DNA of 64,000 nt from Shewanella canadensis (GTDB lineage: Bacteria > Pseudomonadota > Gammaproteobacteria > Enterobacterales > Shewanellaceae). Where the stretch lies: assembly GCF_003966225.1 (NCBI RefSeq), contig NZ_RXNU01000003.1, forward strand, positions 124,001 to 188,000. The letters run 5' to 3'. How positions within the stretch are numbered: position 1 is the stretch's first letter; the number at the start of each line of letters is the position of its first letter. Shown one piece after another: positions 27,746 through 37,283 of this stretch. A program made the position numbers and the translations under genes. The notes beneath the pieces are model-generated. The model made no database searches, was not told the origin of the DNA, and saw only the letters and a list, made by a program, of their open reading frames with translations.

Positions 27746-28810
27746 ATGTCTGATATACAGCTGCGCCACGATTGGAATCGTGATGAAATTGAAGCACTCT
27801 TTGCTTTACCTATGAATGATCTCCTGTTTAAGGCGCATTCGTTGCATCGTCAGGTATACGATCCCAATGAAATTCAGATCAGCCGACTGCTATCGATTAA
27901 AACCGGTGCTTGCCCGGAAGATTGTAAATATTGCCCTCAAAGTGCCCGTTACGATACCGGCCTTGAGAAAGAGCGTTTAATCGAGATTGAAAAGGTCATC
28001 ACCGAGGCACGCAGTGCCAAGGCGGCCGGCGCCTCACGCTTCTGTATGGGCGCGGCCTGGCGTAATCCTCACGCACGCGATATGCCGTATTTGAAAGATA
28101 TGGTGAGCGAAGTGAAGGCGATGGGCATGGAAACCTGTATGACACTGGGTATGTTGTCCGTTGACCAAGCCGAAGAGTTGGCCGAGGCCGGGCTCGATTA
28201 CTATAACCATAACTTAGATACCTCTCCTGAGTATTATGGCGACATCATCACGACTCGCACCTATCAGGACAGGTTGGATACCCTTTCCAATGTTCGTGCT
28301 TCGGGCATGAAGGTCTGCTCCGGTGGGATCGTCGGCATGGGTGAGCAGGCGAGCGATCGCGCGAGTCTGCTGCAGCAGCTGGCCAATATGGAGCAGCATC
28401 CGGATTCTGTTCCGATCAATATGTTAGTTAAAGTGGCGGGGACGCCATTTGAGAATTTAGACGATCTCGACCCTCTCGAATTTGTGCGCACCATCGCCGT
28501 GGCCCGAATTATTATGCCTTACTCCCGGGTACGCCTGTCGGCGGGTCGTGAGAAGATGACCGATGAGATGCAGGCGATGTGTTTCTTTGCCGGTGCTAAC
28601 TCTATTTTCTATGGCTGTAAGCTACTCACGACCAATAACCCGGAAGAGAATGAAGATATGACCCTGTTTAAGCGTCTGGGTCTGCATCCTGAGCAGGGCA
28701 AGTATGCCACCGTCGAAGATGATAAAGAGGTGATGGCTAAGGCGAGTGCTAAGGCCAATGCCATTAAAGATAAGCAAAGCGGTGCATTTTACGATGCCGG
28801 CGCACTCTAG
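27746..28810 (+). CDS. bioB: Biotin synthase
   Basis: Radical-SAM enzyme inserting sulfur into dethiobiotin. The 354-residue protein has the SAM-cluster cysteines C56-x3-C60-x2-C63 ([11 protein letters not shown]), [18 protein letters not shown] (a ligand of the second cluster) and R-L-S-A-G-R (Arg ligand). Length and motifs are normal for E. coli-type BioB. It starts the bioB-F-C-D operon; five bases separate it from bioF. Confidence 0.98.
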   Translation: MSDIQLRHDWNRDEIEALFALPMNDLLFKAHSLHRQVYDPNEIQISRLLSIKTGACPEDCKYCPQSARYDTGLEKERLIEIEKVITEARSAKAAGASRFCMGAAWRNPHARDMPYLKDMVSEVKAMGMETCMTLGMLSVDQAEELAEAGLDYYNHNLDTSPEYYGDIITTRTYQDRLDTLSNVRASGMKVCSGGIVGMGEQASDRASLLQQLANMEQHPDSVPINMLVKVAGTPFENLDDLDPLEFVRTIAVARIIMPYSRVRLSAGREKMTDEMQAMCFFAGANSIFYGCKLLTTNNPEENEDMTLFKRLGLHPEQGKYATVEDDKEVMAKASAKANAIKDKQSGAFYDAGAL

Positions 28811-28815
28811 TTACT

Positions 28816-30042
28816 GTGGTTAAACAGGCAGTGACTAAAAAGGCTGGGGCTGAAACTGTATCTGATGTTAACGGTGAGTCTAAGCTCAAAAAACACTCGT
28901 TATCCGATAAGATAGCGAACCAACAGGCTCAGCTTAACAATGCCGGCCTGTTGAGACGCAGACAAGCCTTAACGCCAATAGAGGGAGAGTCGGTAGGCTT
29001 TTCCTTGAATGGCAGGGACTACCTCAATTTCAGCAGTAATGATTATCTTGGATTGTCTCAAGCGCCACAGCTGCTCGAGTCACTCAATACCAGTGCCAAG
29101 AAATATGGCGTCGGCAGTGGATCTTCGCCTTTAGTCACGGGCTACAGTGAGGCTCACGCGCACTTAGAGCAAGCGCTCTGCCAAATTACCGGACATGAAG
29201 CGGGACTTTTGTTCTGCTCCGGGTTCAGTGCTAACGCTGCATTGATGAAAACCCTGTTCGGCAGCGGTGATACCGTGATTGCCGATAAGTTGGTTCATGC
29301 CTCGATTATCGACGGGTTAAGGGGCAGCAAGGCGACATTTATACGTTTTTTGCATAACGATATTCAAAGTGCCAATCGATTGATCGCTAAATATTCTCCC
29401 CAAGCCGTTATCACCGAGAGCATATTCAGTATGGATGGTGATATGGCGCCCCTCGAGGCGCTATCATCATCTTGCAAACGAAATGACACCTGGTTGATTG
29501 TCGATGATGCCCATGGTTTCGGCATTCAGGCCGCCCTGAGCAGTTATGTTCCCGCCAGCGCCGAACTTGCCGATGTGCAGGTGGTGACCTTTGGTAAGGC
29601 TTTGGGTTGTCAGGGGGCAGCGATTCTGGGCAGTCAGGCATTAATCGACTTCTTAGTGTCTAACGCCAGGGATTATATCTACTCGACGGCGCTTTCGCCG
29701 GCGAATGCCAGTGTCGCATTGGCGGCGGTAGAGATGACTAAAGGAGCCAATACCCGCGCATTAACCTTGGCCGATAACATAGATTACTTTAAACGGGCGT
29801 GTGCGTTAGCCAACATCGGGCTGACAGAGTCAATTACGCCAATTCAACCGCTGATCATTGGTGATGTCGATAAAACGGTGTCGATTGCTCAGCAATTAAG
29901 AGCGTCTGGGATCTGGGTCGGTGCGATCCGCCCCCCGACGGTGCCTAAGGGCAGCGCCCGATTAAGGATCACCATCACAGCGTTACATACACATGATGAA
30001 ATTGATAAGTTAGTCAGCGCCTTAACCCTGACGCTTGGTTAA
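28816..30042 (+). CDS. bioF: 8-amino-7-oxononanoate synthase
   Basis: BioF condenses pimeloyl-ACP/CoA with alanine to KAPA. The 408-residue PLP enzyme shows L-N-F-S-S-N-D-Y-L-G-L, G-S-G-S-S-P-L-V-T-G-Y, D-D-A-H-G-F-G (PLP-ring Asp) and the lysine motif T-F-G-K-A-L-G-C-Q-G-A-A. GTG at 28816 is the only reasonable early start; the N-terminus is about 25 residues longer than in E. coli BioF. Confidence 0.97.
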   Translation: MVKQAVTKKAGAETVSDVNGESKLKKHSLSDKIANQQAQLNNAGLLRRRQALTPIEGESVGFSLNGRDYLNFSSNDYLGLSQAPQLLESLNTSAKKYGVGSGSSPLVTGYSEAHAHLEQALCQITGHEAGLLFCSGFSANAALMKTLFGSGDTVIADKLVHASIIDGLRGSKATFIRFLHNDIQSANRLIAKYSPQAVITESIFSMDGDMAPLEALSSSCKRNDTWLIVDDAHGFGIQAALSSYVPASAELADVQVVTFGKALGCQGAAILGSQALIDFLVSNARDYIYSTALSPANASVALAAVEMTKGANTRALTLADNIDYFKRACALANIGLTESITPIQPLIIGDVDKTVSIAQQLRASGIWVGAIRPPTVPKGSARLRITITALHTHDEIDKLVSALTLTLG

Positions 30043-30102
30043 GATAGAGAAAGTACAACAGTTAAATGAATCATTGTTGAATGAGAGTGAGCATAAAGAT
30101 TG

Positions 30103-30903
30103 ATGAAACCCGAAGTAGTGAGTGATGGGGTCAAACCGATAGTCGATGACAGCGTCGTCGCAGAGCGATTTTCTGCCGCGGCCAAAACCTATCATCAACA
30201 TAACTGTTTGCAAAAACTCTCTTGTGATGCCTTATTCAATGGTATGAAGCCTAACGGAACCTTGCTCGATATCGGGGCGGGGCCGGGCACAGATTTCAGT
30301 CAGTTTTCACATATCTCCTCTGTGATCGCGTTAGATATAGCCGCAGGTATGCTCGAGCAGCTCAAGATAAACTACCCGAATTATGAGACGGTATGTGCCG
30401 ACGCTAAAACCATTCCACTGCCTAAAAACAGTATCGACAGCGTTTATTCGAACTTAGCCCTGCAGTGGTGTGATGATTTGGCCCAGTCCTTTCGCAGTAC
30501 GGCAAGGGTGCTTAAACCATCCGGAGAGTATCATTTAGCCGTGGTGGCACTGGGAAGCTTAGCTGAGTTGACTCAGTTAGGATTCAGGACCAATCAGTTC
30601 CGCCCCTTGTCTGAAATAACCTCACAATTTGACACTCAAGAGTGGCAAATTAAATCGGCTAAGCTTGAACCTATAACGGTATTTTTCGATGATCTTAAGG
30701 AGCTACTCTATTCCATTAAAGGGGTTGGGGCTTCAATTCATGCCGATGCTAAAGTTACCAGTCAGTCCAGATCTGTGGTCAATCATGGCATACGTGGACG
30801 AGGCGACTGGATGAAACTTCTCGGACGAGCAGAAAAGTTAAGAACGCCACAAGGCATCCCCTTGACCTACCAGATAGCACTCATTCGCGCAGTAAAGCGA
30901 TAA
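30103..30903 (+). CDS. bioC: Malonyl-ACP O-methyltransferase
   Basis: BioC methylates malonyl-ACP so fatty acid synthesis can build the pimelate chain. About 266 residues. Motif I is L-L-D-I-G-A-G-P-G-T-D, followed by V-I-A-L-D-I-A-A-G-M-L and V-Y-S-N-L-A-L-Q-W-C-D-D, the family's signature. The ATG at 30103 is preceded by an in-frame TTG; I use the ATG. It lies 60 bp after bioF and 10 bp before bioD. No bioH is present in the window to release the pimeloyl ester. Confidence 0.95.
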   Translation: MKPEVVSDGVKPIVDDSVVAERFSAAAKTYHQHNCLQKLSCDALFNGMKPNGTLLDIGAGPGTDFSQFSHISSVIALDIAAGMLEQLKINYPNYETVCADAKTIPLPKNSIDSVYSNLALQWCDDLAQSFRSTARVLKPSGEYHLAVVALGSLAELTQLGFRTNQFRPLSEITSQFDTQEWQIKSAKLEPITVFFDDLKELLYSIKGVGASIHADAKVTSQSRSVVNHGIRGRGDWMKLLGRAEKLRTPQGIPLTYQIALIRAVKR

Positions 30904-30913
30904 AAGGTAAATC

Positions 30914-31594
30914 ATGATCTACTTTGTTACGGGTACCGATACCGATTGCGGTAAAACATTTATCTCAGCGGCGCTACTTAATCGAGCCAAAAAGCAGGGG
31001 AGAGCAACCTTAGGATTAAAGCCTATCGCCTCTGGCTGTGAAAAGACGGAAAATGGGCTTAGAAACAGTGATGCGCTGAGTTTAATGTCGCAATCGACAA
31101 TCGAGCTGGATTACGCCGCTGTTAATCCCGTTTCATTTGAACCGGCGATTGCCCCACACATTGCCGCCAGCCAGACTGGCATCGATATCAGTCCCGAGTC
31201 GATACTCAATCGGTTGAGTGGTGTACTGGAGGGGCGGGATGACAGTGAGCTGTGTATCATCGAGGGAGCGGGAGGCTGGCGCTTAACCTTAGGTGAGGGG
31301 CATTTTCTCTCTGAAGTGGTTCAGCAACTTTCGGTGCCTGTTATCTTAGTGGTCGGGGTTAAGCTTGGCTGCCTGAATCATGCCGTACTCACACAAGAAG
31401 CCATCGAAGCCGATGGATTGAAGATCGCCGGCTGGGTGGCCAATATCGTCGATGGTGATACCCGTTGCCTCGAGGAAAACTTAGCCAGCCTACAATCATT
31501 AATGAGTGGACCCTGTTTAGGTGTCGTGCCTCACCTGCAGGATTTGAGCATTGAGACGGCCGCAGCCTACCTGGATATCGACTCACTGATCTGA
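30914..31594 (+). CDS. bioD: Dethiobiotin synthetase
   Basis: ATP-dependent ring closure of DAPA to dethiobiotin. The 226-residue protein opens with the P-loop variant G-T-D-T-D-C-G-K-T-F (residues 6-15), followed by L-K-P-I-A-S-G-C and I-E-G-A-G-G-W (about 118-124), then V-V-G-V-K-L-G-C-L-N-H. Last of the bio operon. A possible 47-residue open frame begins 7 bp after its stop. Confidence 0.97.
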   Translation: MIYFVTGTDTDCGKTFISAALLNRAKKQGRATLGLKPIASGCEKTENGLRNSDALSLMSQSTIELDYAAVNPVSFEPAIAPHIAASQTGIDISPESILNRLSGVLEGRDDSELCIIEGAGGWRLTLGEGHFLSEVVQQLSVPVILVVGVKLGCLNHAVLTQEAIEADGLKIAGWVANIVDGDTRCLEENLASLQSLMSGPCLGVVPHLQDLSIETAAAYLDIDSLI

Positions 31595-31601
31595 GCCCGT
31601 C

Positions 31602-31745
31602 ATGGTGCTCTATGCCATATCAACCACCTCTATCTCAGTGACGGCTCCGGTACAACCTTTGCCGATCCAGAATTATATTCAAGAGTGGCTCCGCTACATA
31701 AGTTTGTTAATATTATTAACATGGCGGAGACAAAAAGTTGAATAG
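31602..31745 (+). CDS. Possible 47-residue small protein after bioD
   Basis: An open frame of 47 codons starting 8 bp after the bioD stop, ATG to TAG. The product has a Ser/Thr/Val-rich N-terminal part, a Pro-containing middle (P-L-P-I-Q-N-Y-I) and a hydrophobic stretch of about 12 residues ending in T-W-R-R-Q-K. Composition looks like a real peptide and differs from the AT-rich DNA that follows, but the ribosome site is weak. Too short for ordinary gene calling. Confidence 0.4.
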   Translation: MVLYAISTTSISVTAPVQPLPIQNYIQEWLRYISLLILLTWRRQKVE

Positions 31746-32119
31746 TTATAGTGTTATGGAGTTTGCTTGATAGGATCCGTTAACTATTTATCATTTTTGC
31801 GATATAGCTAGTGAATAATGAATAAATTAATTGTTATCAAATCGGCTGTTGAATTCCTTTATTAGAAAAACAAGAAAAACATTTATATGCCTTTTGAGTA
31901 TAATTAAATTTGTTTTTATTTCTCTTTGATTTTAAAAAATCATTTCTTTGATACTAAATATTATATATGTTGCACAGGGTTAATCATTTGTGGTTTGACT
32001 TGTGCGTTTCTCGTTATCGGCATTGTGATTAAGTTGCTGGTTGTTAAGGTTTTTTGTTGTAGCCCACTCTTTTTTATTCTGATATTTTCATTTCGGGTCT
32101 TAATAAAGAAGAAATAATA
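31746..32119. other. AT-rich intergenic region
   Basis: 374 bp of strongly AT-rich DNA before the nucleotidase gene, presumably its promoter. A 63-codon frame at 31926-32117 is made of low-complexity hydrophobic codons and I do not count it as a gene. Confidence 0.4.
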
Positions 32120-34117
32120 ATGAAACTACAGAAAACGATATTAGCTGTTGCTTTACTTACTGCACTATCTGCGTGTTCGAGTGATGACAATGATAATCAG
32201 GCGGCGTTTAGCCTCACTATTGCACATGTCAACGATACTCACTCTAACTTCGATCCGGTCAAATCCAGCTTTTCCATGGGAGAAGAGGGCGATGTCGTGT
32301 TTAACGAGTTTGGTGGCTACCCAAGAGTGCTCGAGGCAGCCAACGACATAAAGGAAGATGCGGCAGAAGCTAAGGAACCATTGCTATTCTTGCACGGTGG
32401 TGACGCTTGGCAGGGAACCGCCTATTTCAAGTTAAATGACGGTATGGCCAATGCCGATCTGCTATCACAGATGGGCATAGATGCGATGGCGCTGGGTAAC
32501 CATGAGTTCGATCTGGACACCACTAAGCTGGCTTCCTTTATCGATGCTGTAAATTTCCCACTACTCGCCAATAACATGAATGCAGACAACGATCCTGCAC
32601 TCAGTGGCTTGTCTAACCTTCTTCCCTATCAGTTATTTGCATTTGACGGTGCCGTTAAGCGTAAGATCGCGATGATCGGTGATGCAACGGCGAGTGAGCA
32701 AGTGGTTGCAGTTGTCGGTGTTGTGCTCGAAGATATGCCTACGATTGCTACAGGTACTGGTGAGGCGACATTCTCGAGTGAGATAGAAACTACTCAAAAT
32801 ACCGTCGATAAATTAAAAGAGAAAGGGGTTAACAAGGTCATTGTCTTGTCTCATATCGGCAATGCGCGAGATGTTGAGCTGGCGGCCGGGACAACGGGTA
32901 TCGATGTGATCGTTGGCGGTCATTCCCATACCTTACTCGGTGACTTTACCGACCTTGGACATGGCGATAATGGTCAGTACGCTCAGCTTGTCACCCAAAA
33001 AGATACCGTGGGTAAGACCTGTATCGTTCAGGCCGGACAATACGCACAAGCCATCGGTCAGGCGACAGTGAGCTTCGATGATAAGGGAGAGCTCCTGACA
33101 TGTAATGGACACAATACCTTACTGTCTAATGAAACCTATTACAGCGACGCTATGCGCGAGTCAGGTAGCTTGCTGACAGGTGATGCCCATCAAAAGGTTG
33201 AGAGCTTCATCGACTCGAGCAAACAGATCGATGATGTCGATGAAGATGTCGCTCTCAGAGAATATATTGACGCGATCTATAAGCCAGAGGTTGAAAAGGC
33301 TTATGGTGAAGTGGTTGCTACTGTGAGCGAAGATATCATTCATGAGCGCCGTCCGGGTGACAAGGGCACCGATATGCACGGCTCCGATGTCGCGCCGTTG
33401 ATCGGTGAAGGCATGGTTTACTGGGCAAACCAGGAGGCCGTTAATTCGGTGATCGGTAAGACAGTTCAAATTGGCCTGGTTGGCGCCGGTGGTGTCAGAA
33501 CCAATATCGATGCCGGTGAGTTCAGAGAAGGTAATGCAAGTCTTGAGATGCTACCGTTTTCTAATTACCTTTCGGTATTGACCATTAACGGTGTGGTGCT
33601 GAAAGATCTGTTAACCACGACCATAGATGCAACCCTTCCGGAAGGCAGTCATGCGGGTAAATTCCCTTATGTGGGCGGCATGCGTTATACCTTTACCGAA
33701 GATCTGAAACAGCAAAGTGGTCATATTAGCCAACTGGAGTTAAATGTCGGCACCGAAGTCGAACCTAGCTGGGAAGCGATTCAGGACTCAGGTGAATATG
33801 TCGTTATCGTTAATAACTACAATGCCAGCGGTAACGATGGCTGGAATGCCTTGGGTGAGGCACAGCTTACGTCAACCGATCGCGTCGATATCGTGATAAG
33901 TGGCGATAACTACAAGGCCTACGCGGTCGATCATCTGACCTTCGATGAGGCCAGTGGCAAATTCGGTGTTATCTATGAGGGCGGTGAGCCGAGCTGTGAT
34001 GATGGCGGTACTGATATCTGTAACACAGATGCACGCTCTTTCATCGATTATGCCGAGAATAAGAAAGTGTTAGAGACACTTCCATTCGAGTCAACGACTG
34101 TTATTTTCAAAGACTAA
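32120..34117 (+). CDS. 5'-nucleotidase / UDP-sugar hydrolase family lipoprotein
   Basis: A 665-residue lipoprotein (lipobox L-S-A-C, Cys about 19) of the bifunctional metallophosphatase/5'-nucleotidase family. The calcineurin-like metal site is intact: H-V-N-D-T-H-S-N, H-G-G-D-A-W-Q-G-T, L-G-N-H-E-F-D, L-S-H-I-G-N and V-G-G-H-S-H-T. The C-terminal substrate domain has G-A-G-G-V-R-T-N-I and N-Y-N-A-S-G-N-D-G-W. It should hydrolyse extracellular nucleotides for phosphate and nucleoside salvage; NadN-like action on NAD is possible. A near-C-terminal insert with C-D-D-G-G-T-D-I-C is unusual. Strong terminator downstream. Confidence 0.92.
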   Translation: MKLQKTILAVALLTALSACSSDDNDNQAAFSLTIAHVNDTHSNFDPVKSSFSMGEEGDVVFNEFGGYPRVLEAANDIKEDAAEAKEPLLFLHGGDAWQGTAYFKLNDGMANADLLSQMGIDAMALGNHEFDLDTTKLASFIDAVNFPLLANNMNADNDPALSGLSNLLPYQLFAFDGAVKRKIAMIGDATASEQVVAVVGVVLEDMPTIATGTGEATFSSEIETTQNTVDKLKEKGVNKVIVLSHIGNARDVELAAGTTGIDVIVGGHSHTLLGDFTDLGHGDNGQYAQLVTQKDTVGKTCIVQAGQYAQAIGQATVSFDDKGELLTCNGHNTLLSNETYYSDAMRESGSLLTGDAHQKVESFIDSSKQIDDVDEDVALREYIDAIYKPEVEKAYGEVVATVSEDIIHERRPGDKGTDMHGSDVAPLIGEGMVYWANQEAVNSVIGKTVQIGLVGAGGVRTNIDAGEFREGNASLEMLPFSNYLSVLTINGVVLKDLLTTTIDATLPEGSHAGKFPYVGGMRYTFTEDLKQQSGHISQLELNVGTEVEPSWEAIQDSGEYVVIVNNYNASGNDGWNALGEAQLTSTDRVDIVISGDNYKAYAVDHLTFDEASGKFGVIYEGGEPSCDDGGTDICNTDARSFIDYAENKKVLETLPFESTTVIFKD

Positions 34118-34140
34118 ATAGGGTCTGGTTTACTCACTCA

Positions 34141-34168
34141 AAGCGCATTCATTCGAATGCGCTTTTTT
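34141..34168 (+). terminator. Rho-independent terminator
   Basis: Perfect 10-bp stem (34141-34150 and 34155-34164), loop ATTC, then TTTT. It lies between the convergent nucleotidase and pepE genes. Confidence 0.87.
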
Positions 34169-34187
34169 ATTTCCGATGTATTTATCC

Positions 34188-34934
34188 TCAGTATTTATGA
34201 GGCGCCAACAGATGCGATAGTTCGCTGCCGACTGGTATCGATATCTCCTGCTGCAGACCGCAAAACAGGAAGGCTTGCTTGTCGCCGATAAGTGATAACT
34301 TATCCCCCTGTCTCCATAATGCGGTTCCTTCCTGAATGGCGACGATGGGAGTGACAGGATCGACACAGGTAAATTCGAGTAATCGCTGTGCACGGGTTTC
34401 ACCGTTGTGACCCGGGGGCCGGTAGTTGGTGTAATGTGGATTGAGTTGGAAGGGGAGTATCCCCAGACTATGAAAGGAGCTGGGTTCAACAATCGGCATA
34501 TCATTGGTGGTTCGAATGCTGAGTCCGGCAATATTGGAGCCTGCACTCCAACCTATGTAGGGTTTGCCTTCACACACCTGATTGGTCAGGAGTTTAACCA
34601 AGTCGTGCCTCTGCAGCTGATGCAGCAGGTTGAAAGTATTGCCCCCACCAACCAATATTCCATCGGCTTGTTGGACCGCCAGCCTGGGATCTTCGTGTTG
34701 ATGGATCCCGCTAATTTCGATATTGAGTTCGGCTAAGCTAGATATGACCCTTGTCAGATAAGTGTCATGGCTGATACTGACGCCGGCATAGGGGATAAAC
34801 AGCCACTTCTGATGTTGTGGTTCGATTCGGGTCGCCAGCTCAGCGACCAAAGGTTTAATAAAGGGAATAGCATGGGCGAGGTACGGCGTGTCTCCTACAC
34901 GTGAACTGGAAATAAGTAAGGCGTTTATAGTCAT
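34188..34934 (-). CDS. pepE: Peptidase E (alpha-aspartyl dipeptidase)
   Basis: A serine dipeptidase of family S51 that cleaves Asp-X dipeptides in the cytoplasm. About 248 residues with the catalytic serine in G-W-S-A-G-S-N, G-G-G-N-T-F before it and N-P-H-Y after it, as in enterobacterial PepE. I take the ATG at 34934, since AAGGGA precedes it; an ATG five codons earlier is less likely. Confidence 0.93.
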   Translation of the reverse strand: MTINALLISSSRVGDTPYLAHAIPFIKPLVAELATRIEPQHQKWLFIPYAGVSISHDTYLTRVISSLAELNIEISGIHQHEDPRLAVQQADGILVGGGNTFNLLHQLQRHDLVKLLTNQVCEGKPYIGWSAGSNIAGLSIRTTNDMPIVEPSSFHSLGILPFQLNPHYTNYRPPGHNGETRAQRLLEFTCVDPVTPIVAIQEGTALWRQGDKLSLIGDKQAFLFCGLQQEISIPVGSELSHLLAPHKY

Positions 34935-35263
34935 ATTCAGTCCCTTCATTTTAAACCAGATTAACCCGAGTTAAGGTTAAATTATATTAAGCTCATCCAT
35001 AATTCTCTAAGCCATATTAACAAAGATTAATGCCTATCCATGTATACAGCCTGTCGAGAGCTCGCACTTTTAAGATTAGCTTAATGTAAGCCTCCTAGAC
35101 TGCACATTCTTTAAATTTAGTGGTTTTGTCGTGAGTCCGAATTGAGTTGAATTTGTTCAGTTATACATATTCTTACTCTTCTCCCCTTGAATTCTCGCTT
35201 TTTGGACATATTATGTCTTTAAGAACGCAAAATCTGGTACTCAGGTACTCTACAGGAGCTTAA
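34935..35263. other. Divergent promoter region pepE/htpX
   Basis: 329 bp between divergent genes. A CTTGAA at 35186-35191 with CATATT about 14 bp downstream faintly resembles a heat-shock sigma-32 promoter for htpX; the -10 part is poor, so I do not call it a site. Nothing else stands out. Confidence 0.35.
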
Positions 35264-36127
35264 ATGAAGCGTATTTTTTTATTGATTGCGACGAACATGG
35301 CAATCTTACTTGTGGCCTCTATCGTAATGTCGATTCTAGGGGTTAATACATCGACCATGGGTGGCTTACTCGTGTTTGCTGCTATTTTTGGTTTTGGCGG
35401 CGCATTTATCAGTTTAGCTATCTCTAAATGGATGGCGAAGAAAACCATGGGCTGTGAAGTTATTACCACACCTCGTGATAACACCGAGCGTTGGTTAGTT
35501 GAAACGGTTGCCCGTCAAGCGGAGCAAGCCGGCATCAAGATGCCTGAAGTGGCTATCTATCAATCTCCCGAGCTCAATGCTTTTGCTACCGGTCCGAGTA
35601 AAGATAACTCGCTGGTCGCTGTGAGTAGTGGTCTGCTTTATGGCATGAGTCAGGATGAAATTGAAGGTGTCCTGGCCCACGAAGTCAGTCATGTCGCTAA
35701 CGGTGATATGGTGACCCTGACCTTGATTCAGGGTGTGGTTAACACCTTCGTTATCTTCGCTGCACGTGTTGTTGCCGGTATCATCAACAACTTCGTTTCC
35801 AGTAATGATGAAGAGGGTGAAGGTCTGGGTATGTTTGCTTACATGGGCGTTGTGTTCGTGTTGGATATGCTATTTGGTATTCTCGCGTCGATGATCGTGG
35901 CCTACTTCTCCCGTATTCGTGAATTTAAAGCGGATGAGGGCGGTGCTCGCCTGGCGAGTAAAGAGAAGATGATTGCTGCACTCGATCGCCTGCGTCAGGG
36001 GCCGGAAACCGGTGCTATGCCGGCTCAAATGGCCGCATTTGGTATCAACGGCAAAAAATCGATGGCTGAAATGATGATGAGCCACCCACCTCTTGAAAAG
36101 CGCATAGCAGCGTTAAGAGCGAGCTAA
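35264..36127 (+). CDS. htpX: Membrane zinc metalloprotease HtpX
   Basis: HtpX degrades misfolded inner-membrane proteins alongside FtsH. The 287-residue protein has two N-terminal membrane segments, the zinc motif H139-E140-V-S-H143, two more hydrophobic segments, and the distal zinc ligand Glu in F-K-A-D-E. AGGAG lies before the ATG. Length matches E. coli HtpX (293). Its neighbour cctA is downstream. Confidence 0.97.
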
Positions 36128-36171
36128 TCCTGAGTCAATAGGACCGGGATAAAAGCTGTCCAATAAAGAAT

Positions 36172-36199
36172 AAACGGGAGCCTTGGCTCCCGTTTTTGT
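36172..36199 (+). terminator. Terminator of htpX
   Basis: 11-bp complementary arms AAACGGGAGCC / GGCTCCCGTTT separated by TT (effective loop of about 4), followed by a T-run. Confidence 0.88.
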
Positions 36200-36219
36200 T
36201 TTTAGAGTAGGCGAGTAGT

Positions 36220-36311
36220 TATACCAATCGTTATAATACAGAGGTGATGCACTTACCCTATGTTCTCCGGTAATAACTGCATAATTATTGAATAGTCGTT
36301 GAATTGGTATA
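36220..36311. repeat. Short MITE-like element with TATACCAAT ends
   Basis: 92 bp bounded by TATACCAAT (36220-36228) and the complement ATTGGTATA (36303-36311). The same outer motif bounds the 272-bp element near 58 kb, so it may be a short derivative. Confidence 0.5.
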
Positions 36312-36357
36312 GAGAAGGTTAACCTAGTTGAAAGTATTCAATATTGCATAGGCTCAG

Positions 36358-36373
36358 CGTGATCTGTGTCACT
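36358..36373. promoter_or_regulatory. Probable CRP site upstream of cctA
   Basis: CGTGA-N6-TCACT, the core GTGA-N6-TCAC of a CRP site, about 215 bp before the cctA start. Shewanella controls many anaerobic cytochromes through CRP, which fits. Confidence 0.55.
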
Positions 36374-36587
36374 TTAAATGGGTTGAAGTTCGATTAAACA
36401 AAGAGTTATTTGATAGAGCGCACGTTTTCTTCTGTCACCACTTGCTAAAGTAATATAAGCAGAAAAGTTGCGGTTTTGCAGTTCCTTAGCTATTTTATGC
36501 AAGGTCGTGCTAAGACTTTTGATAGCAAGATGGGGTTAGATCAAGAATAAAACTCCACTATGTTGTCTCTTAAAGAGGATATTTATA

Positions 36588-36935
36588 GTGAGCAAGAAAA
36601 TTTTAAGTGCGTTATTTGGTGCAGGTTTAGCCGCATTGGCTTTATCTCCAGCGGCTATGGCTGAATCACAAGAGCTTGCAGAAATGCATGCTGAGATGGA
36701 TGGTTGTGAAGCATGTCATGCCGATGGCGAGCCGTCTGCAGATGGTGCATATGAGTTTGAACAGTGTCAAAGCTGTCACGGTACTCTAGATGAGATGGAC
36801 GAGGTTCATCAGCCACACGAAGGCAACCTTATGTGTGCCGATTGTCATGCTCCACATGACATGAATGTGGGTGACCAGCCAGCTTGTGATAGTTGTCACG
36901 ATGATGGCCGTACTCCGGAATCTGTACTTAAGTAA
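36588..36935 (+). CDS. cctA: Small tetraheme cytochrome c, periplasmic
   Basis: An abundant periplasmic electron shuttle in Shewanella linking inner-membrane CymA to terminal reductases and outer-membrane conduits. 115 residues: signal peptide 1-25 (A-M-A cut), then four C-x-x-C-H heme sites at Cys40/43, Cys60/63, Cys83/86 and Cys100/103, with further histidines for axial ligation. The order and spacing match S. oneidensis CctA (STC) closely. Monocistronic, with a CRP-like site upstream and a strong terminator downstream. Confidence 0.96.
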   Translation: MSKKILSALFGAGLAALALSPAAMAESQELAEMHAEMDGCEACHADGEPSADGAYEFEQCQSCHGTLDEMDEVHQPHEGNLMCADCHAPHDMNVGDQPACDSCHDDGRTPESVLK

Positions 36936-36968
36936 TACACTTAAGTCGTTTTCTACGGAAAATCATTT

Positions 36969-36995
36969 AAAACGCCAGCCTAGAGCTGGCGTTTT
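36969..36995 (+). terminator. Terminator of cctA
   Basis: Perfect 11-bp stem (36969-36979 and 36985-36995), loop CTAGA, ending in a T-run. Confidence 0.9.
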
Positions 36996-37078
36996 TGTCT
37001 CTGGGATCCGGTAAACATTCTTCTGCCTTAAATTGTTTTAGCTGATATTACAAATTCATACTTTCTTTAAATTTCCCC

Positions 37079-37118
37079 TGTACTGTTTTGGTGCAAAGGC
37101 ATGCACTTTTGTTGTTCA
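37079..37118. promoter_or_regulatory. Two NtrC-type enhancer sites upstream of cobA
   Basis: TGTAC-N7-GTGCA (37079-37095) and TGCAC-N7-GTTCA (37102-37118) each match the NtrC pattern TGCAC-N7-GTGCA with one mismatch. Their centres are 23 bp apart and lie about 95-120 bp before the predicted start of a sigma-54 promoter, the classical NtrC arrangement. Confidence 0.68.
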
Positions 37119-37178
37119 ACCTATTTATCCCTCTTACTCCTTCGATTGTTTAATCCTTATAAAACAGCGCTTTAACTA

Positions 37179-37195
37179 TTGGCTCGTTGGTTGCA
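37179..37195 (+). promoter_or_regulatory. Sigma-54 promoter of the cobA-nasT unit
   Basis: TTGGCTCGTTGGTTGCA: GG at 37181-37182 and GC at 37193-37194 with exactly 10 bp between, near the -24/-12 consensus. Predicted start about 37206. Confidence 0.78.
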
Positions 37196-37283
37196 ATACT
37201 CCTTTCATCGAAATAAAGCTCTCATCGACTGAATGGCTAGGCAAACCATTCAGCGAATAGGGGAGCATGAGTGGAGGCCTATT

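Noticed and set aside
31926..32117. 63-codon hydrophobic frame
   Set aside because: AT-rich low-complexity composition, poor ribosome site, overlaps the promoter area of the nucleotidase gene.
35186..35211. Sigma-32 promoter for htpX
   Set aside because: The -35-like CTTGAA is present but the -10 element does not resemble the CCCCAT consensus.
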